From Chrysaora quinquecirrha (Eukaryota; Cnidaria; Scyphozoa; Semaeostomeae; Pelagiidae), in the NCBI GenBank assembly GCA_014526335.1, contig JACTAT010000022.1:936604-1000603 (forward strand): 64,000 nucleotides of DNA, in the 5' to 3' direction. Shown here piece after piece: positions 12,033 through 25,100 of this stretch; position 1 is the stretch's first letter, and the number at the start of each line of letters is the position of its first letter. The notes under the pieces were generated by a model. That model was not told where the DNA came from, searched no databases, and was given only the letters and a program-made list of their open reading frames with translations. A program made the translations under genes and the position numbers.

Positions 12033-12189
12033 GTAAGTAAATACTTCTTATTGCTAAATACGAAAGATTTTGGTTGGTTCTGTTAAAAGAGGCACAAACT
12101 ACAAGTAGACCCTAATTCGGTCACTGTGTAGTCCTGTGTAGTCCTGTGATGAAAAACTCGGTATTGCCCTAGAAAATATCCTTGGAGTA

Positions 12190-12537
12190 CACGCTTTTTT
12201 TTTTATAAGGAACCACTTTATAAGGAACCTACATGTAGAAGGCCCGAAAACTTAAAGAACTTATACTACTAAAGCGAAAATCATTAAGGAACTTTTGAAT
12301 GTTGAATACTTTTATCACTGCAAATAATCAAGAATTAGAAAGCCGGTGCCATTCATTTGCTCGAGCTTTGCTCACATGCAAATGTCTCTCTTTTATTGTT
12401 AAGACCACTGTATGTGCAGTTAAAATTAAGGAACTATTAAGGAACTTTTGGAACTACAACTGCCCCAAAAGAGGCCCAAAAATAAGGAACTTTAAGAACT
12501 AGGCCTTGAGGTAGGTTCCTTATAAAAAAAAAGCGTG
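12190..12537. mobile_element. MITE family B copy, TA-flanked
   Basis: Ends CACGCTTTTTT...ATAAGGAACC inverted, with TA on both sides (12188-12189, 12538-12539), the target duplication of Tc1/mariner-type elements. The interior includes the phrase AAGCCGGTGCCATTCATTTGC. Non-coding. Confidence 0.85.
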
Positions 12538-13444
12538 TAGAACTATTAGGGCGATTTTTGCCCCGTAGCATTCATCAAGATTTCACCAAAGCAAAAACAG
12601 AGCCTTGTATTTTGTATCCTTCCCCAGCGCGTCCTAATAGCTGATCCCTTCATCCCGCCAAAACCTAATGTGCAGGACATTTGTGCACCGTTAGTTATCG
12701 TTACTTAGGTTGTTAGTATTAGCGAGTTGTTGGAGGTAATGGAGGGAGGAAACTAACGACTCTGACTCGTCTAATACCCTCGCCCATTTCACTCCAAAAG
12801 GCACAGCCCCTGACCGAGGTATTACATACTTATGTGGAGCCTGGAGTGAGCAGATCTTTCGACCTGCTCGCTCCAGACAAGTTGCCGGCCGGTTCAAGCC
12901 TAGCCGGCTCCTGCAACGTGAGAAGTAGTCTCCCCCGTCCCAGTCCGTGCAGATTATTGTCAGGGATTACAGTACCGGGGATTACGGTATCCTGCTGCAA
13001 CCCATTGCGTCATTCTTTTGGATTTTGTTCAATCTCCATTGAGAGTAACAACAAAAGTTTATTGAAAAAATAATACCACAATTGTAATGCATTTGTTTTC
13101 TCGTCAATAGAAACCTGTGATTGCTGCGATTCTTATGGCCTTGCGGAGGAGCATTGTTTACAATCTTTGGTTGATTGGAAAATGAATTTGAACCTTTGAA
13201 ACGTGAAAAGACGAAGCATTCAAAGCATTCCACACCGTTGAAGACGATTACAAGTCAAGTCAGAAAGGTATTTTCAAGGTATTATCAAAGGGCAGTCTTC
13301 AAGGCATTACCGAAGTGAGTGTTATGATTTTATTTCATTTTTCGATGCTTATTGTGTTATTTCGATTTTGCTTGCTGTGTTAGTTAAGAGGTATGTTTGC
13401 AGCCAATGTTTACATCTGGACAAAAAGATGCTTAAAATTGACAT
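12538..13444. other. intergenic sequence with a tRNA-like stretch and one weak exon candidate
   Basis: Around 12845-12960 there is a CCGGCCGGTTCAAGCC phrase with B-box character, perhaps a decayed SINE. The weak exon candidate at 13111-13312 is described with the one at 11982. Nothing else stands out. Confidence 0.3.
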
Positions 13445-13925
13445 TCAGTCAGCTAGTTAGATAGTAAGTCAGTCAGTCAATCAGTTATCAGTTCGTTAGT
13501 TAATTGGTTGGTTGATTAGTTAGTCAGTTAGTTAGTTGGTTAGTTAGCTACCTAGTTAGTTCATAGTCAATAGAAAAAACACTGTTTTTTCTATTGACTG
13601 TGGTTAGTTAGTTAGTTTATTTAGCTAGCTAGCTAGTTAGTTAGTTATTCAGTTAGTTAATTAATTAATTAGTTAGCTAGTTATTTAGTTAGTTAGTTAG
13701 TTAGTTGGCTGGTTAGTTAATTAGTTAGCTAGTTAGTTAGTTAGTCAGTTCGTTAGTTAGAAAGTTAGTCAGTTAGTTAGCTAGTTAGTTAGTTAGTTAG
13801 TTAGTTAGCTAGTTAGTTAGCTAGTTAGTTGGTTTATTAAATTAATCAGTTAGTTAGTTAGTTAGTTAGTTAGCCAGTAGGTAAGTTACTGGTCAATTTG
13901 TTAGTTAGATGGTTATTTAGTTAGA
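13445..13925. repeat. TTAG microsatellite, imperfect, ~480 bp
   Basis: Mostly GTTA/TTAG units with many single-base variants such as TCAG, CTAG and TTGG. Confidence 0.95.
13565..13599. repeat. perfect 17-bp-arm palindrome inside the TTAG tract
   Basis: Arms AGTCAATAGAAAAAACA and TGTTTTTTCTATTGACT around one central C at 13582. Unlike its surroundings it contains no TTAG units. Confidence 0.9.
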
Positions 13926-16101
13926 CATGACAGCCTATTATCAATTTTCGCTTACTTTAAGAAAGGACTAAAGTAAAAATTTTAAAAAACCAAATTAGTT
14001 AGAAAAACAAAATATATTTACCAAGAAATGTCGCAGAGATGAAAAGTTCATTCAGAAGGGGTGTAAATTTGTAACTATCTTGACCCTCTTTTTCTAAAAC
14101 AAAAAACGTGACATAAGGACTGAACTTCTGAGTGAGTAAGGAATTTTGAGAAGCAAGTTATTACAAGTGAAATTAATTCTGGTGAAACAACTTTTGTAAT
14201 AAAATGTAGTAATTGCATTACAATTAAAATTTCGATATGCTTAAGAACGGTTGTTTTAAAGCAACAATACGGTAGCTAGAATAAAGCAACACATGACAAG
14301 ACACTGCTGTCCACTTAAAGAACTTCGTAAACCAGACCAGTGCTCTACTTTGGCCAGGTAAAATTCACAAACTTGAATTATTAGCACTATTAATAAGAAC
14401 AATGTCAAAAGATAACGAGCTCAAAATCATGTATAGCCAAAATACGAGTTAGGAACAATATGAGGCTACTCTTCAAGAAGGAGAGAATTACACGCTTCTT
14501 TTTATAAGGAACCTACCTCAAGGCCTAGTTCTTACGGTTCTTTATTTTTGGACCTCTTGGAGGCAACTGTAGATCAAAAAGTTCCTTAATAGTTTCTTAA
14601 TTTTTACTGCACATACAGTGGTCGAGACTACTCAAGGAAACATTTGATACATGCTTAACGTACAATTTATGTGATTTTCGACTGCAAATGAATGGAACCG
14701 GCTTTTTAATTCTTGATTATTTGCAGTGATAAAAGTATTCAACATCCAAAAGTTCCTTAATGATTGTCTCTTTAGTAGTATAAGTTCACATGTAGGTTCC
14801 ATATAAAGTGGTTCTTTATAAAAAAAAGCGTGTAAAGGATAACTAGTCTAAACTCAAATTAAAATCATTATTACGGAGTTTTGTTTTTACTCACTTTCAA
14901 CTTGAATTAATATGAATGAATCTCGTTCGGATAAAAATTCATTTGCGTATGAATCAGTGTTTTCAAAAAGTTTTTTCATGCACCCTTTTTCATCGCAAAG
15001 GTCAATCATAACTGTGAAAAAAAACAAATTCTTTGATTTTCAAAATAACTGCAATAAACATATAAAAAAATGAATTTATGTTGATGAAGGTTAAATTTTC
15101 ATTAATAAGTTAATTTATTACCATTATACCTCACCTTTTTATCGCAATTACATTTAAGTTTAATGTTCTCTAACAAAACATTTATCCGACATTTTGGATT
15201 GCAAAGCAGTTCTTGTCCATCTAAAATAATGAAAAACTCAAGAATTAAATTTGTAGAAAATCAAATTCATAAGTGTCTGAAATTAGTGAAATTTCAATTT
15301 TAATCATTTAAATAAATTGCCTACCATACCTCCATAACGTACTGTGATGAACATCCCTAAGTTTGAAGCAGTAATCAATTCCCAAAGGGCCTAGGCAGGT
15401 CTCTTTATTACCGATCTTTTTCCTATTTTCAGTCACTCGGGACTCATAATACTTGTTTTCAACGATAAATAAATGATCAACTCAATATATAAACAAATTG
15501 CCCTTATTTTGAAAGAAATGTTGTGAATTTCCGCCGTCCTGTTCACTTGCGTTCTCTTTCAAAAAGTTTGAAAGAGTTTGCCATGGCAGCAAAGATGTAT
15601 TTCCGGTTTGCCCAAAATCGGGGGCTGAAAGGAGCGTTAGACCCCCTATGCAAAACTATGTTATCCCCTTTTCTTTCTTGTATAAAATTCCACGAAAAAT
15701 TTCTCTTGAAATTACCAAAACTTTAATTTATTTTCCCCGTGCGTATTTTTGCAGTGGGAACTTCAACATACACAATATGTCATTATTTATTTCCTACGTT
15801 CTTGTGAACGCGCAGATGATGTAATTGATATTTAACCCCCGGTTTTAAGATGAGGAATAATACGATAAGAAAAACTTCTCCCGTATTTTCAGGGGGTAAG
15901 GTCAATCAGCAACATTACGTCAGCAACAAGTAATTTAGCCTCGTTATCGTGGTGATCATTTGTTCTATTGTTCCGGGTATTTGATTACAAAACAAAAGGA
16001 ATTCCCCTCCTACCTTTGCCGATAAAATTGTTGTTCATTTGATTTCAAGTTTGTCCAACACCAAGAAAAGTCACTGTTTCGTTCTCTTTTATCACCAAGC
16101 A
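13926..16101. other. AT-rich intergenic region upstream of the TMEM272-like gene
   Basis: Apart from MITE B at 14491-14831 I see no gene, repeat or RNA. The last few hundred bases before 16102 would hold the promoter; no clear TATA box or initiator was identified. Confidence 0.4.
14491..14831. mobile_element. MITE family B copy, reverse orientation
   Basis: Same family with TA flanks, read in the opposite direction to 12190-12537. Confidence 0.85.
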
Positions 16102-19100
16102 ATGGCCGAGGTATGGTTTGCTAACATAAAAAAGATTTCTATGACTTACTTTGCTCTTTTTTGATAGAAATAATCAGTTTTTGTGAAATATCTAACGTAT
16201 TTTGTTTGTACAGCCGTACAGGAACTTGCCTTGCACTGCAAGTGGCAAAAATGCCTAGACTAGTCCATCATGGCTGCCTTTTGACACGCCCGTTGTTAAA
16301 TTTCAATGAAAATCAAAAGAGCAGTGCATGCATACATGTGTGCAGTTGATCGATCATTTCAAAATTGTTGTTTGTAGATGCTAATGTAATGCTAATATCC
16401 CAGTCCAAGGTCGAGTCTAGCCAAAGTGTGCAAAGAAAAGTAGTACAATAAGTAAGTAGCTAGTCCCGTAGTCCGTTGTAGCATAAGACTGTAAGAAGTG
16501 TTAGAAACTAGGCGCCCAGCCCTCGATATTTTCACCCCGTGTAACGTGTGTGCAGTACCGTGGGGGATGCGCAGTACCGTGGGGGATGCTCAGTACATGT
16601 GGGGAGGCATCCCTGAGTACCGTGGGGGATGTTCAGTACCGTGGGGAGGCATCCTGAGTACCGTGGGGCGACATCTTGAGTACCGTGGGGGATGTTCAGT
16701 ACCGTGGGGGGATACCATGATTTCTGTGGGGAGGCATCCTGAGTACCGTGGGGGATGTTCAGTACCGTGGGGAGGCATCTTGAGTACAGTGGGGGGATAT
16801 CATGATGTCTGTGGGGAGGCATCCGTGAGTACCGTGGCGGATATTCAGTACCGTGGGGGATACCTTGAGTACCGTGGGGGATGTTCAGTACCGTGGGGAG
16901 GCATCTTGAGTACCGTGGAGGGATATCATGATGTCTGTGGGGAGGCATCATGAGTACCGTGGGGGATGTTCAGTACCGTGAGGGGATATCATGAGTACAG
17001 TGGGGAGGCATCTCTGAGTACCGTGGGGGTTGCTCAGTACCGTGGGGAGGCATCATGAGTACCGTGGGGGATGTTCAGTACCATGGGGAGGCATCTCTGA
17101 GTACCGTGGCGGATGTTCAGTACGGTGGGGTTGATCAACTGTAATCAATCTTCGAATCACTTTTTCCGTTGTTATTTTTATAACTTATCGCGCGGGATTA
17201 GTACATCGTTTCTTAGTCAACACAACGGAAAACCGGACTATACTATGAATGTCAAGTTCACAAGAGTCGTTTGCGTGAGATAATCTGATGTATTTCAAAA
17301 CACAGCGAAGTTTTGTTCTGTAGTTGATATTTGTATTTCTAGAACCTGCTTAGGGCAATTGTTCCTTACAAAAGTGTGTTGTACTGACCAAATGTGAGAA
17401 TGAATTAAAATCTCGATGGATGAGCTGTACCAAGAATTTTTGCAGCATGCTCCTAGAAGGGCAAGCAGCCCGTGCTCAGCGTTTGATACGTTCTTGCAAC
17501 ATACAAAACAGGTCGATATGGACAACGGAGACGACTTTGCAGATTCTATGCCAAGGAAATGTTTGTTCCCTTCTGATTTATCAGTATCTGGGATCTTTGA
17601 AATTAACGATGATGAAGAAATTGATGAATACTTTCAGAATATGACAGACGACTTCCAGGATAAAGAGTTTTCCGACGCTGAAGAAGGTTGCGATGACGAA
17701 ATGATGTCTCTGTTAAAAAGGCCCTGCCAACTTTGAGAAAATACAACTTACTAGCAGACTTAGCACGGTTCTTAAAACTCGTCTCCGAAGATAAATTCCC
17801 CATGAATAACATAGCATTGCTTCTTTTTCTTGATGTCGTTTCTTTTTTATTCATGCAGAAATGCTAGCAGTGTACAGAAAGGAGTCGTTGCTTTTTTGGA
17901 TTTTCGGATACCTTTTATTCCATGGAAAATGGGTACGGTTTTCAAGGGGCTTGAAATTTAGTGGGTGTGTTGTGGATGGAAGTTTACAATTGGGCCACAT
18001 GAAAGTGACAGAAAGAACAAAAATTAATTTTGCTGTTCCGTCTGACCAAATATTGAAAAGATTTCTGGAGAGAAACTCAAGAGTTCCGAGGAATCTCAAG
18101 CCTGGAGTAGTAACATCGATTTTAGAAGCTATTCCCAAGAGACGAAAAAATCCAAACAGTTCGTGTTGTCATTTGATGGGAAACTCACACGAAGTGGTCT
18201 TGCAGACTTATTTTGGAATACATCAAATTATCTCACGCAAACGACTCTTGTGACCTTGACATTCATAGTAGTCCGGTTTTCCGTTGTGTTGACTAAGAAA
18301 CGATGTACTAATCCCGCGCGATAAGTTATAAAAATAACAACGGAAAAAGTGATTCGAAGATTGATTACAGTTGATCAACCCCACCGTACTGAACATCCGC
18401 CACGGTACTCAGAGATGCCTCCCCACGGTACTGAACATCCCCCACGGTACTCATGATGCCTCCCCACGGTACTGAGCAACCCCCACGGTACTCAGAGATG
18501 CCTCCCCACTGTACTCATGATATCCCCCACGGTACTGAACATCCCCACGGTACTATTTTTCGCCGCAATGGCGGTCACGGGAATTCTTACAGCAATGTTA
18601 ATTTGCACTTTGCTGATACGTTACGACTCTAGCTTACAAAAGAAGATAAAATATGAAGAGGTAAATGAATCAGCGTCTTTTATATTAGATTTTGAAACCT
18701 TTTTGTGCCATTTTTCAATTACGAAGAAAAATTTCCCATTGAGATCTAGGCCATTAGAAAATGGCGGGAAAACGAAAAAGGCCTATCTTGCATTACTACT
18801 CATCTTAAGTGGTGATGTAGAACTAAACCCAGGGCCAACTTCTGGAAGAAAAGATCAAAAGAGACAAGGTCAAAAAAAGAAGCAAAAACAACCCTTGCCA
18901 AAGTATGAAATAACTGATTTGGCAAGTGTAGAGCGCATTTATAAGATTGACAGCAACACACTTCTACCTCGACAACTTCCATCAGAATTTCTGCAGCAAT
19001 ATATTGGCCAGAACTATTTCAATTACACGGTAAATTATAATGAGCTTGCAAGTACCATATTTTCAATCCATAAAATAATCTATGACACCATGGGTGAGGA

Positions 19101-22100
19101 TGATGGATATGGTATATCATGGACTGACCTATTGAGTTATGATGATGAAGAAGATATTGATGAAATAGAGATAGAAATAACTAAGACAGAAGATGAATGG
19201 GTCAATATAAATATCCATGTGCCATCTGCCACAGTTGTAATAACTGGAACTGGCATAGATGAATTCAAATCTGGTATTTTGCCAACTATAACTGAACATC
19301 AAAAGCTTTGCAATTCAAGTTCTAAAAGCGAATCACAGACAAGCAATCTTCCGAGTGCAATTGAACAAGTAGAAATACACAAAGATGATGAAATCTACAA
19401 TGGAAATATGATACAGACCAGTCTTTGTCCAATACAACTGAATCTTGCTTTGAAGCCAATTATGGATGAAATAAATGAAATGAAGAAAGAAATAATGAAA
19501 ATATCGAAACCACAAGAAAATGCCATGAAAGATGAAATTGCAAATATCAAGACAGAAAATCTACAGTTAAAAGAGAAAAATCAGGACCTTATTTCTCAAA
19601 TTAAGTGCTTAAAAGAAGAAAATAATTGCATCAAAAATCAACATCAAAACAATGTACCATGGCAAACATTTCAACGAAGACCTGATACTTATCGTTTCCA
19701 AAAAGCCCATATGAGCCAAACCAAAATGCCCCACAACTTCAATTTACACAGCCACATAATATTCAAATGTTCTATCACCCAAACCGATACCATCATTTAC
19801 AACACTTGCCTGAAAATCCTTCCAACTTTATCAGTCCTTTCAAATTACCACTTACTGACCAAACAAAGCCAAAACTGCAATCATTCCCAAGGTACCATCA
19901 AATAACCAAAACAACAGATTCACAAATTCATCCAGGCCAAACAACACCCAAGCACAAAGACAACAAACATCAAATCAAACACAAAATCCTCAACAAGCCA
20001 CCAACCCAAATCTTCCTACCAAAATGCAAATCTGCAGAGCAAAAAGCATATTGTCATAATTGGAGATTCAATTATCAAACATGTTCTACCACATAAGCTT
20101 GCAAAATCCCTGCGTTCCTTGGTAAACAAAGTTAGTATTGGAGGCATGAAAGTAAAGGAGTTAATCCACTATATTCAACCTAGCCTTGCAAAGAACCCTG
20201 ACATGATTGTTTTGCATTGTGGCGTAAACGACATCATGAACACAACCGAGAGTCCACAGCAAATTGCTGAAGAATTGCATGAGGTGACTAAAGAAATTCA
20301 GAAGTATTCTCCTAAATGCAGCATTGTACTCTCTGGTATAACTATTCAAGCTAAGTATGACCTAATTAATTCTAAAATTGAAAACTTTAATAACATCTTA
20401 TCTACTCTATGTGAAAGAAACAATTTTCATTTTGTTAACAATAGTAATATAACAATCGATGAATTAAACAACAGTAAACTACATTTAAATGATAAAGGAA
20501 CAAGAAAACTTGCAAGCAACCTTAGGGATTGCATTAAAACTTGTCATTTAGCATGACTTAATGGGAGACGGCTACTAGACCACACACCTGATAAGAGTAA
20601 GAATTCGGACACAACTAGTTACAAAGAGCTAAAAGAGGCACGTTTCAAAAATCCAAAAAACCCTATTCTTGCACACCTAAACATAAATAGCATTAGAAAC
20701 AAATTTTGTGAGCTCAAAGATTTAATTACAGTGAGCTCTTTTGACTGCATTATCATCAGTGAAACTAAACTTGATGATTCCTTTGCAACTGAACAATTTT
20801 TAATACCTGGTTACAAGGCTCCTTATCGTGCTGATAGAAATGCACATGGTGGTGGTCTCCTTGTTTACATCAAGGAACCCTTCAAAAGCAGAAGAACTGA
20901 CAAATTTGAAGATGAAGAAATAGAAAATATATGCTTTGAACTAAATCTACGAAAAGAAAAATGGGTCATCATTGCTGCATACAATCCACCAAATGCGGAT
21001 AATAAAATTTTCAGAAATTCTATAATTAAATTGATTGATAAATGTTCCTCACAATATGATAATTTTATAATAATTGGTGATCTGAATCTAACTCCAACCG
21101 ATCCTAGCCTTAAAACTATTTGTTCTACTCTTGGGCTCACAAATCTCATCAAAGAGCCAACTTGTTACAAACCAAATTGTAATCCGTCATCAATTGACGT
21201 AATCCTTACCAACCGGAAACATAATTTTAAAAATACTAAAACTATTGAAACCTCTTTAAGTGACTTCCATAAGCTAATTCTTACTACTTGCAAATCTTCA
21301 ATTCCCAAACACCATCCTAATATAATTCGCTACAGAGATTTAAAAAACTTTAATGAGGATGCCTTCTGCAAAGATCTTTCAGAAACACCATTTTATCTTT
21401 GCCAATACATTCATGATGGCAATCAGGCATTCGAATACTTTCAAGATTTGTTCGATAGCATAGTTAATTATCACGCACCATTAAAATCCAAAATAGTTAG
21501 GGCAAATAATAAACCCCTCAGTAAGGTACATAGAAAAGCAATAATGCTAAGAACTAAATTTAAAAATGCCTATAACAAATCAAAACTACTGTTAATTATG
21601 AAAGATTTAAAAAGCAAAGAAACCACTGTGCAAATCTTCGTCAACATCTGAAATCTGATTACTTTACCAAGATTTGTCAAAACGGCACACTTGACTCCAA
21701 AACATTTTGGAAGAAGTTGAAACCCTACTTCTTCGGCAAAGGCCACACTGATTCTGAAATTACAATATCTGAAAACGATAGTCTTGTCAGTAACCCTCAA
21801 TCTGTTGCAGAAATTATGAATAAACATTTTGTCAGCATTAGCCAAACCAGCACTACAGCTAATAAGAACGCTGGGAGCTACCCGACAATTGATGAAATCA
21901 TCAAGGGCTTCGAGAACCATCCTAGTATTGGGAGAATAAAACTTAATTTACAAGACGAATCAATTTTCAATTTCCTATCAGTTCCAGCACCAGTGCTTAA
22001 GCAAATTATTCTTGATCTTAATCATAAAAAAGCGATGGGTCATGATATGATAAATGCCAAATTTCTAAAAATCTCTGTAGATATTATCCTTAAACCTTTA

Positions 22101-25100
22101 CTTGATATAATTAACAAATGTATTTCGCAAGGTACATTCCCTAATTCTTTAAAAAAGGCAATAGTCACACCAGTGTACAAGAAAAAGGATCCATTTAACA
22201 AAGAAAATTACAGGCCAATCAGTCTACTTACTACATTCTCTAAAGTTTTTGAAAAAGTTATAGAACTTCAGCTTTCCCCTTTTCTCCAAGGTAAATTTTC
22301 TCCATATTTATGTGCGTACAGAAAGCATTTTCATCCGAACATGCACTTTTCAGATTAATAGAAAACTGGAGAAAAGGACTAGAGCAAAATGCACATATAG
22401 GGGCGATTCTAATGGATCTATCAAAAGCTTTTGATTGTCTCCCAAAGAATCTTCTACTTGCAAAACTACATGCTTATGGGATAAAAGAAAATTCACTCTT
22501 ATTCATCCAGAATTATTTGTCAGATAGAAAGCAAAGAGTAAAAGTAAAAGGACAATATAGCTCTTGGGATGAATTAGGACAAGGTGTCCCACAAGGTTCA
22601 ATACTAGGACCTCTTCTCTTCAACTCCTTTATAAATGATATCTTTTATAACCTCAGTGATGGGTCTCTCTGTAATTTTGCCGATGACAACACACTGACAG
22701 TGACCACCTCAAGCACTGAAGAATTAATAAATTTGATAAAATAAACACCAATAAATGTCTTGAATGGTTTAAGTCAAACGAAATGACTGCTAATGGTTCT
22801 AAATTCCAAGCCATTACTATTGGAAATAAAAACAAGAACATAGAACATTTTGAAATTAATGAGAATCTAAAATAAAAGTCGAAACTAATGTAACTCTGCT
22901 AGGTATAGAGATAGATGAAAGTTTAAAATTTGATGCCCATATTGATAAAATTTGTAAAAAGCAGCAAAACAACTTAATTCTCTAAAACGCTTAGCTAGGT
23001 TCATGGGGAAAAGAGAGAAAATTATAATTAACTCGTTTATCTTATGCCACTTTAATTACTGTCCACTTATTTGGATGTTATGCACCAAAGGGAGCCAAGA
23101 CAAACTAGAAAAGATAAATGAGAGAGCACTACGACTTGCATATTCTGACTATACTTCTACGTATGAAAAACTACTATCTGATTCAATGGAGACCACCATT
23201 CATATACAGTCGATAAGGCTCCTTGCTTTAGAGGTATTCAAAACTTTGAATAACCTAAATCCTGTTTTTATGAAGGACTATTTTTACCTAAAAACTAGAC
23301 CACAATCTACGGAGCACAAATCTTCTTGAAATACCAAAAGTTAGAACCACAGGCTTTGGCATTAAGTCCTTATGTTATCAAGGGCCAAAAATATGGAATT
23401 CCCTTCCTAATGAAATCAAAACGGCGAGTAACACTAAACAGTTTAAAAATTTGATCAAAACTTGGTTCCTCGCTAAAAAATGCGAGTGCTCCTTTTGCAC
23501 TAAATGAGTTGATCAATGCAATTCCTATGGTTGCTTAATGTTAGTATGAATTAGTGTATATCACTATTTGTTGTAACTAACATAAAAGAAATATATATCA
23601 TCATATCATATCATTTATTAACATTATATTTTGTTTCTTTTTGCAGCCAATTACAGAAAAGACTGCAATGGCAGATGAACAGCCCCCTCCAACCTACGAT
23701 GCTGCAGACGCAGGTATGAGCAACCCTTTCTAGAGTCACAACCTCTCTTCCATATGAACCCCCAAATCTGAAAATGAAAAGAGGCTTTCAGTTCTATAAA
23801 AACCGATCATGTGAGCAAGAGCACACTTTTCTGCATAGCTTCTGTCCATGCAGGTAGCAGAGCCAAACTTGTTTGTAAAGGGGATAAGGGGTTGAACTGA
23901 CAACCCCTGCCCCCCCCTTGCTAAATTACATTTTGTCTGAATATGATAACGCAATGCTCTTTTACTTGTAAGATAGCTTCCCCAGATTTAATTCTCTGCT
24001 AAAGGACTTTTCAAGGTGATGTGACCAGGTGGTGAAGGCATTTCGGTTCACGAGCATAAGGTTGTGGGTTCGAATCTCATAGGGACCACTTTCCACAAGC
24101 CTACAGTCAACTCAGCTGCCCATCCTTCAGAGGTCGGTAAATGAGTACCAGGGTATTTGTTCTAGAATATCAGTCTGAGGGCACAAGCTGCAGGTCCACA
24201 TCAGCTGTATAGTTGCGAGAACACCTGACCTGTGTTAACAAATAAAGATTGCCGCTTGCTTGCTTGCTTGCTTGGATAGCATTTACTTGACAGACCAAAA
24301 TAATGTTTGAAATCCTTTTCTTCCAGAGCGCCAAGGACCCCCACCTTCATACTCAAGTCTCTATGGAGAGCTAAAAGCTGCAAAGCAAGAATCAAGTGGA
24401 GCGGTAGATTTCGTGAAGAAATTCTTCATGATCGTCTGCGGAACAAGTAAGTGACTGCATCTTTTATTTTCTTATTTAGAACAGGAGTTTATAGTTGGCA
24501 AAAGTGTAACAACTAAGAACCGAAACATTCATATTTTCGTCTGACAATCCCCAGGGTATAGTCACCAGAAACAAATTGAAACAATAGAACAAGGGGAAAT
24601 GTAAACTGAGATTCGGATCCAAATGCGCCAATTAGAAAAGCGCTGGATTGGTATTGTGTTTTGAACACTAATACAGAATACAGCATGATGATATATAAAA
24701 TATAAAATGTAAAATCTGTTTAAGACTCGAAACTAGAAAATCAAACTGTCTATGAAATAACAGGCTTTTTTATTTTAATATGAACAGATTCTAAAACACT
24801 TATTATGAAACAAAAATCTTGCATCAACATAGGGGATATTCCACCTTAGTTGATTGTGTCAGCCTGTCTCTGAAGTTTGTGCTCTAAGGAGTATCAGATG
24901 AGAAAAATTTTTAGGTCTGTTCCAGGTGTTTCCATCAATTTTTTGTACAACTCAAAGATTTGGCATCTTTTTACTTAAAATCCCATTCTAATTATATTTT
25001 TACTTTTTATTTTTACAGTTGGTGCCTTGATCTGCATGGCCCTGTTTCTTGCTCTCCCGATTGCAACTATCTGCATAGGTAAAGTCTAAACATTTTATTA

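Larger units (their letters stand above)
18554..23616 (+). mobile_element. CR1-type non-LTR retrotransposon (LINE), nearly full length
   Basis: The element has an ORF1 with a 2A-like motif and a GDSL/SGNH esterase, and an ORF2 with an AP-type endonuclease and reverse transcriptase, in that order on the + strand. This is the CR1/L2 layout. The 3' end has a short ATATC/ATCAT microsatellite-like tail (about 23590-23616) rather than poly(A), also typical. Several one-base frame breaks divide both ORFs. It sits in intron 1 of the TMEM272-like gene, same orientation. Its 5' end touches the inverted array of the neighbouring element. Confidence 0.9.

Noticed and set aside
16498..16953. Open frames of 151 aa (+) and 139 aa (-) across the GTACCGTGGGG array
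   Set aside because: Both strands are open simply because the ~20 bp unit lacks stops in these frames. The product is a monotonous repeat with no start context.
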